From DATGKD01 sp035294855 (GTDB lineage Bacteria > Actinomycetota > Acidimicrobiia > Acidimicrobiales > UBA8190), in the NCBI GenBank assembly GCA_035294855.1, contig DATGKD010000026.1:1-11975 (forward strand): a stretch of 11,975 nucleotides of DNA, read 5' to 3'. Position numbers and translations under genes: made by a program. The notes beneath the pieces were generated by a model that was not told where the DNA came from, searched no databases, and was given only the letters and a program-made list of their open reading frames with translations. Shown here in pieces: positions 1 through 6,068 of the stretch (position 1 is its first letter; each line of letters opens with the position of its first letter).

Positions 1-309
1 GTTGATGAACGTCTGGCCCGAGCCCGCGCCGAGGAGCGTCACGCTCTTGGAGATGGTCACCTGCTCCCTGTAGACGCCCCGCGCGATCTTGATGGTGGTC
101 CCCGACACGGCCTGCGTCAGGGCGTACGAGATGGTGAGGCACGGCGCTGACGGGTCCGTGCAGGCGCCGGTGTCGTGACCGGTCGACGCGTTGACGAACT
201 CGACGGGCGTGGCCGCGGACGCCGGGGCGGCGACGACCGTGCAGACGCCCGCGGCCAGGGCCGCAACTGCGGCCCACCTCACTCGGGATCTGCCCCCAAC
301 CACCGACAT
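1..309 (-). CDS. Secreted beta-helix-type protein, N-terminal fragment (runs off left edge)
   Basis: The reading frame starts at ATG 309-307 and stays open for 103 codons to the window edge, so the C-terminus is missing. Residues 1-33 form a clear Sec signal peptide: basic residues at R7, R9 and R11, then an Ala/Val-rich core, ending in APASA-A, a good signal peptidase I site. The mature part has FVNASTGHDTGACTDPSAPC, LTISYAL and then a repeated pattern (TTIKIARGVYREQVTIS, SVTLLGAG). Short strands with G-x-Y and SVTLLGAG turns are typical of the first coils of right-handed parallel beta-helix proteins (pectate-lyase-like or DUF1565-like). An AGGAG lies about 15 bases upstream, a loose ribosome-binding site. 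GTG codons 3 and 4 are alternative starts. It is probably extracellular or cell-surface; the substrate cannot be told from this part. Confidence 0.8.
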   Translation of the reverse strand, partial: MSVVGGRSRVRWAAVAALAAGVCTVVAAPASAATPVEFVNASTGHDTGACTDPSAPCLTISYALTQAVSGTTIKIARGVYREQVTISKSVTLLGAGSGQTFIN

Positions 310-413
310 CGAGGCTACGGAGCGCTCCTGAGCGGCCGCCTCGTCAAGATTGAGGAACCTGCCTCGGACGTCTCACCGATCGTCGACGACATCGCCGCGC
401 CATGCCGACTCCC

Positions 414-477
414 GCCCGCCCCGCGGGCTTCGCCCGGATGACACGAGAGGACGGGGTGAGCACCCCGTCCTCTCGTG
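414..477. repeat. Palindrome cluster: 36-base perfect inverted repeat with adjacent hairpins
   Basis: Positions 442-458 and 461-477 are perfect reverse complements (17 bases each, two bases between), so a stem of at least 15 pairs with a small loop can form. Just before it lie two smaller overlapping alternatives: 414-419 with 423-428 (GCCCGC/GCGGGC), and 424-428 with 432-436 (CGGGC-TTC-GCCCG). There is no T-run on either side. It could be a bidirectional terminator, but no gene visibly ends here because both neighbours point away from it. A dispersed REP-like palindromic element is a reasonable alternative. Confidence 0.75.
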
Positions 478-621
478 GACGACCCCCCCTGGTTGGTCGC
501 TTCCGTCTGCGACGTCAACGACGGCCGCCATTCTGCGACGAGCCCGGCGCGATGTCCATAGGCAGGCGTCACTCCACTGCGCGTCCACCTCCGCGGTCAC
601 AGCTGGCTCACAGCCGGCCAC

Positions 622-650
622 CTGACACCGGTGTCAGCGGGGGTCATACT
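622..650 (+). promoter_or_regulatory. Candidate promoter with overlapping 16-base palindromic operator
   Basis: CTGACA (622-627) and CATACT (645-650) make a plausible -35/-10 pair with a 17-base spacer, placing transcription start near 657, shortly before the GTG start of the amidohydrolase. Positions 622-637 form a perfect palindrome, CTGACACCGGTGTCAG, covering the -35 box and half the spacer. Palindromes with TGACA/TGTCA ends are typical binding sites for TetR-like dimeric repressors. A repressor bound here would block RNA polymerase. No matching regulator gene is in the window. Confidence 0.5.
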
Positions 651-673
651 GGGCGGGCAGGAGAGGAGGCGGC

Positions 674-1810
674 GTGACGGTCATCATCGACTCTGACCAG
701 CACTTGTACGAGTCGCGGACCCTGTGGGCGGACCACGTCGACCCGGCACATCGCAACGACGCGCTCGCCATCGTCGACGACGACCGGGGCTACGCGTGGC
801 TCACCTGGCGCGACCGGCGTCTCGACCTGGCCGACGTCCAGCTTCCCGGGGACACCGCGGCGGTGGGGCGTCACCGCCAGCACGCCCGGCAGGGCGACCC
901 ACCCCAGTATCGCTACGACGACGCGCTACCCGGCGACTACTGGGATCCCGCCGCGCGCGTGGGACGGCTCGACACCATGGGGCTCGACGAGGCGGTGTTG
1001 TTCCCCAACTTCGGCTTGTTGTGGGAGCGCCGGCTCTCGACGTCGCTGCCGGCCCTCACCGCGAACATGACCGCCTGGAACCGGTGGTGCGCCGCTGTGC
1101 AATCCGACGGCAAGGGCCGCCTGCACCCGGTCGCCCATCTGACGCTGCGCGACCCGGACTGGCTCGACGGCCAATTGGCCGAGCTGTCCGCGGCGGGCGT
1201 GCAGCTCGGCATGATCGCGCCCGCGGCGGTCGACGGCCGGCCGCTGTCACACCCCGACCACGACCGGATGTGGGCGTCGTTCGTCGACCACGCGGTCACC
1301 CCCGTCTTCCACGTCGCGGACCAGCCGCGGCTGCTCGACGAAGCCTTCTACACCGATCCGGACGAGAGTTTCGTGCCGGTGCTCGAGTCGGTGTTCCTGT
1401 GGGTGCCGGCCGCGGTGGCCGTCACCGACCTCATTGTCAACGGCGTCCTGGCGCGTCATCCCGACCTACGCGTCGGGATCGTGGAGCTGTCATCGATCTG
1501 GGTGCCGCAGTACCTGCTCATGCTGGACGGCGGCTGGGACTTCACGAGCACCCTGAACGGCGGCCCGCTCTCGGACCTCGAGCTGCGGCCGAGCGAATAC
1601 TTCATGCGGCAGGTGCGGGTGTCGTCGTTTTCGTACGAGCTGCCGGGACGACTGACCGCCAAGTCCGGCGATCTGTTCATGGCATGCAGCGACTACCCGC
1701 ACTCCGAGGGCACCGCCACGCCGGTCGCCGACTACGCGCGCGTCGGCTGCGAGGCGGGCGACCTGCCCGGGCTCTTCACGCAGAACGCCCGCACCCTCCT
1801 CGGCGCCTGA
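674..1810 (+). CDS. Amidohydrolase family protein (Amidohydro_2 type, metal-dependent hydrolase)
   Basis: This 378-residue protein starts at GTG 674, four bases after AGGAGG (664-669). The N-terminus has DSDQHLYE (residues 6-13), the D-x-D-x-H-x-x-E version of the first metal-binding strand in Amidohydro_2 (PF04909) TIM-barrel enzymes. Near residues 260-290 is the family pattern HPDLR followed by VELSSIW. Near the C-terminus CSDYPHSEG (338-346) carries the conserved Asp340 and His343. Length fits the family. Known members hydrolyse or decarboxylate small cyclic or aromatic substrates in the cytoplasm; nothing here fixes the substrate. It is followed after 11 bases by a PPOX-class flavoprotein, so the two are probably co-transcribed from the promoter at 622-650. 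A role in degrading an organic compound is inference. Confidence 0.85.
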   Translation: MTVIIDSDQHLYESRTLWADHVDPAHRNDALAIVDDDRGYAWLTWRDRRLDLADVQLPGDTAAVGRHRQHARQGDPPQYRYDDALPGDYWDPAARVGRLDTMGLDEAVLFPNFGLLWERRLSTSLPALTANMTAWNRWCAAVQSDGKGRLHPVAHLTLRDPDWLDGQLAELSAAGVQLGMIAPAAVDGRPLSHPDHDRMWASFVDHAVTPVFHVADQPRLLDEAFYTDPDESFVPVLESVFLWVPAAVAVTDLIVNGVLARHPDLRVGIVELSSIWVPQYLLMLDGGWDFTSTLNGGPLSDLELRPSEYFMRQVRVSSFSYELPGRLTAKSGDLFMACSDYPHSEGTATPVADYARVGCEAGDLPGLFTQNARTLLGA

Positions 1811-1821
1811 CCCCGCGGCCC

Positions 1822-2226
1822 GTGGAGGCGGGGACCGCCCGCGAACGCTTCGGCGCGGCGCGCGTCGCCCGTCTGGCGACGGTGGGCGCCGACCTGCGCC
1901 CGCACGTGGTGCCGTGCTGCTTCGTCCTCGACGGCGACACCGTGTACTCCGCCGTCGACGCCAAGCCCAAGACGACGCTCGCGCTGCGGAGGCTCGCCAA
2001 CATCGAGGCCCACCCCTGGAGCTCGATGGTCGCCGACCACTACGAGGAGGACTGGGACGCGTTGTGGTGGGTGCGCGTCGACGGGCCCGGGCGCGTGGTC
2101 GGCGACGGGCCCGAGCGCGACCACGCCCTCGGTCTGTTGACGGCCAAGTACGAGCAATACCGGGTGCACCCACCGCCCGGGCCGGTGGTGGCCATCGGCG
2201 TGGAGACGTGGCGGTCGTGGCCGTGA
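1822..2226 (+). CDS. PPOX-class probable F420-dependent flavoprotein (pyridoxamine 5'-phosphate oxidase-like fold)
   Basis: The frame stays open far upstream inside the amidohydrolase gene, but recognisable protein begins at GTG 1822, giving 134 residues, the usual length for this small split-barrel family. Recognisable stretches are ERFGAARVARLATVGAD (8-24), RPHVVPCCFVLDGDTVYSAVD (26-46), AKPKTTLALRRLANI (47-61), DHYEEDWDALWWVRVDG (72-88) and the ending PPGPVVAIGVETW (118-130). This matches the actinobacterial group annotated as PPOX class probable F420-dependent enzymes (TIGR03668-like). Such proteins bind F420 or flavin and usually reduce unsaturated bonds; the substrate is unknown. There is no strong ribosome-binding site, so translation probably depends on coupling with the preceding gene. 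It converges with the acetyltransferase gene across only 13 bases, where I see no terminator. Confidence 0.8.
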   Translation: MEAGTARERFGAARVARLATVGADLRPHVVPCCFVLDGDTVYSAVDAKPKTTLALRRLANIEAHPWSSMVADHYEEDWDALWWVRVDGPGRVVGDGPERDHALGLLTAKYEQYRVHPPPGPVVAIGVETWRSWP

Positions 2227-2239
2227 GGCCATCACGCGT

Positions 2240-3478
2240 TCAGAACCACGTCGTGCACCACGGGACCGGCGTCGCCCGCAGCATGGCCTCGGCCCGGTCG
2301 AGCGCGCCGCCGCGCTCCTCCTCGACCGCCCCCGCGGCGGCGAGCACGTGGGGCGAGGTCGCCCCCATGGACAGCGAGCCCAGCGCGGCCACGCCCATGG
2401 CCAGGTCGGCGGCTTCGTCGGTGCGGCGGCACGCCGCGCCGTCCGGCCCGCCCTCGAGCACGTAGCGGCCCGACGCGAACCCGAGCGGGTCGACCACCTC
2501 GACCACAAGGCGACCCTCCACCGGGTAGCGCCGCGCCGCCAGCGTGGCGCAGGTGTCGAGCACCCGCACCCACACGAAGTCGAACCGTCCGGTCTGCCGC
2601 AACGCCCGGGCGTCGGTGAGCAGCCAGGGCAATGGCTCCGCCGTCGCGCGGTCGCTCGCCTCGAGCTTCGTCACGAGGTCGACCTCGGCGCAGTAACGCC
2701 ACAGGCGTTGGTAGGCGTCGGGGGTGAGCGCCAGCAGCTCGTCCACCGTGAGCACGCCTTTCGGCCGCATGGCGCTCCAGTCCTCGCTCGCCCGGTAGCG
2801 CACGTATCCCTCGGCCTCTCCCCTCGGCGAGCGGTACACCGCCTGGTAGCCGCGATGCGGCTCGCGTCCGGGCACCTCTACCTGGTGCAGGACGCGGTCC
2901 CACCAGCGATCGTCCCGGTCGATGGAGCCGGGCTGGCGCACGCGGAACCGCTCGTACAGCGCGGGCGCCTCCTTGCGCAGCGTGGCCAGGTCGACGAGCT
3001 CCACGGTGCCGTCGTCGTCGTGCAGGAAGCGCGTGGCCGTGAGGTCGAGCGAGTATGCGGCGCTCTCGACGGCCGGGCCGTAGCCGAAGCGTCCGTAGAT
3101 GGGGTACTCGGATGCGATGAGGATGCCCATCGCTTCGCCGCGGGCCGCGGCGGCGCGCAGGTCACCGGTGATCATCTGGCCGAGCAGTCCCCGGCGGCGG
3201 TGGGTGGGTGACACCGTGACGTTCGTCAGCGCGGCCACGGTGACCTCGGTGGGCCCCGGCATCGTGAACGGGGTGGCGAACGAGCGCAATGTCCCCACCA
3301 CCCGGTCACCGTCGAAGGCGCCCCAGGTGCGGTCCAGGTCGACGTCACCCAGGAAGTACTCGGCGTACCCCTCGGCCGTGGGGTGGAGGAAGCCGACCCC
3401 CATGCACGTCACCCACGGGCCGATCTCCGCGGCCTCGATGGTGCGGACGCTCGTCCCCGCGCGTCCCCGGTCGGTCAC
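2240..3478 (-). CDS. Eis-like GNAT family N-acetyltransferase
   Basis: This 412-residue protein starts at GTG 3478, whose GTGA overlaps the stop of the upstream gene, so translation is probably coupled. The N-terminal GNAT domain has the acetyl-CoA loop in VTVSPTHRRRGLLGQM (87-102), followed by SEYPIYGRFGYG (123-134). The rest matches the second GNAT-like and C-terminal SCP2-like regions of the Eis family in layout and length (about 400 residues). In Mycobacterium tuberculosis Eis a tyrosine of the YGRFGYG region acts as general acid and the carboxylate of a C-terminal phenylalanine as general base. Both are kept here: Tyr128 and terminal Phe412 in WCTTWF. It probably acetylates amines on small molecules or proteins in the cytoplasm; substrate unknown. 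It is the last gene of the arsR-led operon. Confidence 0.85.
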   Translation of the reverse strand: MTDRGRAGTSVRTIEAAEIGPWVTCMGVGFLHPTAEGYAEYFLGDVDLDRTWGAFDGDRVVGTLRSFATPFTMPGPTEVTVAALTNVTVSPTHRRRGLLGQMITGDLRAAAARGEAMGILIASEYPIYGRFGYGPAVESAAYSLDLTATRFLHDDDGTVELVDLATLRKEAPALYERFRVRQPGSIDRDDRWWDRVLHQVEVPGREPHRGYQAVYRSPRGEAEGYVRYRASEDWSAMRPKGVLTVDELLALTPDAYQRLWRYCAEVDLVTKLEASDRATAEPLPWLLTDARALRQTGRFDFVWVRVLDTCATLAARRYPVEGRLVVEVVDPLGFASGRYVLEGGPDGAACRRTDEAADLAMGVAALGSLSMGATSPHVLAAAGAVEEERGGALDRAEAMLRATPVPWCTTWF

Positions 3479-4377
3479 GTGGGGGCGCCGCTCACTTCGC
3501 TCGAGCCGCCCGTGGTGAGGCGGGCCGCTTGGCGCTGCACCCACTGCCAGCGCCCGGAGTCCGAGTCGCCGAGCAACGGGGGCTCGAGCAGGTAGCGCCG
3601 CGCCCGCACGGCCGCGTTGCGGAAGACGCGCAGGTCGGGCGACTTGAAGGCCCAGTGCGCGTACAGCTGGTTCCACATGCGACGCAGCTCCGCCCACGGG
3701 CGTCCGGGATGGTGGGCGACGAACAGGGCGAGGGCGACCGACTTGCGGCTGACCGTGCGCCCGCGCGCCCCCTGCCGGAGGACCGCGGCGCGCACGCGCT
3801 GCCACACGGCGGCCACCTGTGCGGCGCTCAATGTGGGGTCGAGCGCCAGGGTCACCTTGGTGGTCGCCTGGTACGGGCCGACGGTGGTGACGCCGAGCAC
3901 CCGCACGGGGTGGGCGATCTCGAACGCCGCCGCGTCGTCGGTGGGGAGGGCCCCGTTGCTCGAGCGGCGCGGGCCGGGGGGCGCCTTGCCCGTGCGCTCC
4001 AGGTAGAAGAGGTGGGCGGCCGCGCGCGCCCGTTCCCAGAGTCCCGGGCGGTCGCCGTCCTCGGCGGGTTCGGCGCTCTCGAGTTGTGCTTGGATGCGCG
4101 ACACGAGGGCTTTGGCCGACTGCGTGGCGTCGGATCGCCCCGCACCGGAGCCGGGCGCGCCGTCCATGGCGGCCCGCTCGGCCGCCATGGCGTCGACATC
4201 GCGCCGCAGGGCGCGGACCTCCTCGGCCACGAAACTCGCCGGGTTCTCTTCGGCATGGGCGTCGACGAGGACGCCGTTGCGATCGAGGAACCCCCACTCG
4301 GTCGGCCCGGTCGGGTGCCACCCCCGCCGCTCGAGGACGGCGTCGACCTCGCTCCGGAGCTCTTCAAGCATGGTCAT
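3475..4377 (-). CDS. Hypothetical protein, 300 residues, family not recognised
   Basis: Start ATG 4377 overlaps the TGA of the upstream permease (ATGA), which supports this start over ATG 4371; its own TGA overlaps the GTG of the acetyltransferase. I do not recognise the family. The N-terminus has charged helices (MLEELRSEVDAVLERRGW, about 3-20), then a short heptad-like stretch rich in Glu, Arg and Ala (about 49-71) that could be a coiled coil. A low-complexity Gly/Ser/Asp linker follows (72-87). The C-terminal half is basic and Trp-rich (Trp192, 228, 235, 242, 277, 279) with RTVSRKSVALALFVAHHPG (207-225) and a predicted helical RVFRNAAVRARRYLL segment (250-264). There is no signal peptide, membrane segment or catalytic motif that I can see. 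It is probably a cytoplasmic helical protein. Coupling on both sides suggests it is made in step with the permease and the acetyltransferase. Confidence 0.75.
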   Translation of the reverse strand: MTMLEELRSEVDAVLERRGWHPTGPTEWGFLDRNGVLVDAHAEENPASFVAEEVRALRRDVDAMAAERAAMDGAPGSGAGRSDATQSAKALVSRIQAQLESAEPAEDGDRPGLWERARAAAHLFYLERTGKAPPGPRRSSNGALPTDDAAAFEIAHPVRVLGVTTVGPYQATTKVTLALDPTLSAAQVAAVWQRVRAAVLRQGARGRTVSRKSVALALFVAHHPGRPWAELRRMWNQLYAHWAFKSPDLRVFRNAAVRARRYLLEPPLLGDSDSGRWQWVQRQAARLTTGGSSEVSGAPT

Positions 4378-5591
4378 GAGCCGGAGGATAATCCGCCACC
4401 GTCCACCGACTCCGGGAGATGCGCGCCGTGGGGATGGTGATGGGCGGTCGCATCGGGGCCTCCGTCCATCTCCTTCATCATCGCCACGCCGCCGGTGCGG
4501 ACGAAGCGCACGACGAGGACGGCGGCGACGACCAAGAAGACGATGTTGAGGCCGGTGGTGTAGTCCCATCGCACGGGCATCTGGCCGACCTGGGCGTGGT
4601 GGCCGGCGGGGACGAGCCCCGCAGTGCCGAACATCGCGGCCACGACGTAGCCGGCCGCCACCATCGCCACGTAGAAGGTCACCACGACGAGGAGCATCAC
4701 CCTCGTGCCGTAGTACTTCCGGTAGATCACGGCGATGGGGATGATGATGAGGTCGGCGAACAGGAACGACACCACGCCGCCGAAGCTGATCCCGCCGTTC
4801 CACAGCGCGGCGGCGAGCGGCACGTTGCCGATCGAGCACACGAAGCTGAGGACGCTCACCGCGGGACCGATGATCGGCCCCCACGCCGCGGCCAGGAGCG
4901 GATGGCCGGTGAGGAACAGATGGTGCCAGAAGCCGATCGGCACCCACGCGGCGGCCGCCCCGGCGAGCAAGAGGCCGATGGCCACGTCGCGCAGGACGGC
5001 CGCCCACTCCATGACGAACACGTGCGACACCGCGGTGAGACCGCTCGCGCTGAAGAGCCGGCGCCAGACGGTTTCGCCGCCGGCCACGCTCATGTCCATG
5101 GCGGCGTGGCCTTCCATGATCCCGGGGATCCCGCGCGCCGCGTGGCGGTGGGCCTCTTCCAGAAGACGGGCCCGCAGCACGAGCCGGAACCCCACGGCGA
5201 CGAGCACGATGATGAGCGGGCCGCCCACGAACTCGGCCAGGGTGAACTGCCATCCGAGGAGCAGCGCCAGGATGATGCCGAGCTCGACCACGAGGTTGGT
5301 CGACGCGATCTCGAAGACCATCGCCGCGGTGAAGCTCGCGCCCTTGCGGAACAAGGTGCGGGCGAGGGCGACCGCCGCGTAGGAGCACGACGACGACGCC
5401 ACGCCCAACCCGGTGGCGACAGCGAGCGTGCGCGGCCGGTCGTCACCGAGCAGGCGGACGATCGTGCCCCGCCGGACCAGCGCCTGGGTCACGCCGGCGA
5501 GCACGAACCCGAGGACGAGCGCCCACAGGATCTCCCAGGTCATCGAGCCGGCGACGCCGAGCGCGTGGCCGAGGGCGTGGACCACCCTCAT
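4374..5591 (-). CDS. YraQ/ArsP-like permease (DUF318 type)
   Basis: This 405-residue integral membrane protein starts at ATG 5591 with AAGAGGA about five bases upstream. I count roughly eight or nine hydrophobic segments in two halves (about 17-37, 57-80, 104-114, 122-138, then 196-216, 238-262, 271-291, 298-323, 348-363), separated by a polar loop at 140-185. Half-repeat signatures are GVASSSCSYAAVALARTLFR (63-82) and SFVCSIGNVPLAAALW (249-264) with GISFGGVVSFLFADLIIIP (267-285) and YRKYYG (290-295). These match the YraQ/ArsP_1 permease superfamily (PF03773), some members of which export organoarsenicals; most are uncharacterised. Cys69 and Cys252 sit at equivalent places in the two halves. 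A cytoplasmic or extracellular tail HHHPHGAH (384-391) could bind a metal. It lies 16 bases after an ArsR regulator, which suggests metal, metalloid or sulfur-linked export; substrate not determined. Confidence 0.85.
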   Translation of the reverse strand: MRVVHALGHALGVAGSMTWEILWALVLGFVLAGVTQALVRRGTIVRLLGDDRPRTLAVATGLGVASSSCSYAAVALARTLFRKGASFTAAMVFEIASTNLVVELGIILALLLGWQFTLAEFVGGPLIIVLVAVGFRLVLRARLLEEAHRHAARGIPGIMEGHAAMDMSVAGGETVWRRLFSASGLTAVSHVFVMEWAAVLRDVAIGLLLAGAAAAWVPIGFWHHLFLTGHPLLAAAWGPIIGPAVSVLSFVCSIGNVPLAAALWNGGISFGGVVSFLFADLIIIPIAVIYRKYYGTRVMLLVVVTFYVAMVAAGYVVAAMFGTAGLVPAGHHAQVGQMPVRWDYTTGLNIVFLVVAAVLVVRFVRTGGVAMMKEMDGGPDATAHHHPHGAHLPESVDGGGLSSGS

Positions 5592-5607
5592 CGTCGTCCT
5601 CTTGCGC

Positions 5608-5988
5608 TCACGGCTCGTCGCCGGGCGCGGCGATGGAGAGCAGTTCCCGCAGGCAGTGCTCGAGCAGCGGGTGGGGGAACGACGGCGCGAGCGAGTAGTA
5701 GACGACGCGTCCTTCCTTGTGGAAGCTCACGAGGCCCGCCGTCCGCAGCATCCGCAGTGCGTAGGAGGCGGCATCTTCGCTGACGGCGATGGCCGCAGCG
5801 ACGTCCCCGACGCACAGCCGTTCGACGCCGGACAGCGCGAACAGGATCCTCGAGCGCACCGGGTCGGCGAGAAGACCGAGCAGCCCGGCGAGACGCCCCG
5901 CGTCGTCGGTCGTGATGAGCGTGCGGCGGGCGTTCGCCACGGCGGTGGGGTCGAGCGGGTGCTCGTGATGGTTCGCGGTGTCGGTCAT
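5608..5988 (-). CDS. ArsR/SmtB-family winged-helix transcriptional repressor
   Basis: I chose ATG 5988 (126 residues) because GGAG lies five bases upstream; an in-frame ATG at 6015 has a poor site and sits inside the operator. The fold follows the ArsR pattern: LLADPVRSRILFALSG (39-54), recognition region VSEDAASYALRMLRTAGLV (69-87) and beta-wing HKEGRVVYYSLA (90-101). There are exactly two cysteines: Cys59 in ERLCVGDVA, where classical ArsR has its first thiol, and Cys112 in the last helix, LLEHCLREL, flanked by His106 and His111. The N-terminus has NHHEH (6-10). Family members release DNA on binding a metal or metalloid, or on forming a disulfide or polysulfide link. It is first in the minus operon and faces the flavoprotein gene across a shared inverted repeat, so it probably represses itself and that gene. 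Confidence 0.87.
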   Translation of the reverse strand: MTDTANHHEHPLDPTAVANARRTLITTDDAGRLAGLLGLLADPVRSRILFALSGVERLCVGDVAAAIAVSEDAASYALRMLRTAGLVSFHKEGRVVYYSLAPSFPHPLLEHCLRELLSIAAPGDEP

Positions 5989-6014
5989 GGCGGCTCCGTC
6001 CCGGCGCGGGCTCA

Positions 6015-6044
6015 TATCCGTAAACCCGTACGAATATACGGCTA
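6015..6044. promoter_or_regulatory. Candidate ArsR operator and divergent promoter
   Basis: On the minus strand, TAGCCGTATA (6044-6035) and TTTACGGATA (6024-6015) are imperfect inverted repeats: 8 of 10 positions match, with a 10-base centre that contains GTAC. This 30-base site is AT-richer than the region around it and lies 26 bases above the chosen arsR start. A -10-like TATATT (6038-6033, minus) sits inside it, with a weak -35-like TCGAAC about 18 bases upstream. The site also precedes the plus-strand flavoprotein. A dimeric ArsR protein bound here would cover the start region for both directions. Confidence 0.55.
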
Positions 6045-6068
6045 TTCCCGGAGGCGGTTCGAGCGCAG

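Larger units (their letters stand above)
310..673. other. Non-coding gap between divergent genes
   Basis: These 364 bases separate the secreted beta-helix gene (minus) from the amidohydrolase (plus). Several open frames cross the gap, but they overlap each other on both strands, have no good ribosome-binding site and give low-complexity Arg/Pro-rich translations, so I call none of them genes. The gap holds a cluster of inverted repeats (414-477) and a promoter with an overlapping palindrome (622-650), listed separately. I see nothing convincing in 478-620. Confidence 0.7.

Noticed and set aside
315..677. Several 80-90 residue frames in the 310-673 gap
   Set aside because: They overlap one another on both strands, cross a perfect palindrome, lack ribosome-binding sites and look like random GC-rich translation.
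724..1821. Long open plus-strand frame upstream of the PPOX-class protein, which could suggest a 500-residue fusion
   Set aside because: It is an Arg/Pro-rich shadow of the amidohydrolase frame; family-like sequence only begins at about 1822, right after the amidohydrolase stop.
3479..4321. N-terminal extension of the acetyltransferase frame to 4321
   Set aside because: The extension is an Arg/Pro-rich shadow of the hypothetical gene; the GTG at 3478 with GTGA coupling fits the Eis length.
3289..5783. Long plus-strand open frames opposite the minus operon
   Set aside because: They run antisense to four convincing genes, have no domain-like sequence and reflect third-position GC bias.
5989..6015. 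Nine-residue longer arsR start at ATG 6015
   Set aside because: Poor ribosome-binding site and location inside the inverted repeat; ATG 5988 has GGAG at good spacing.
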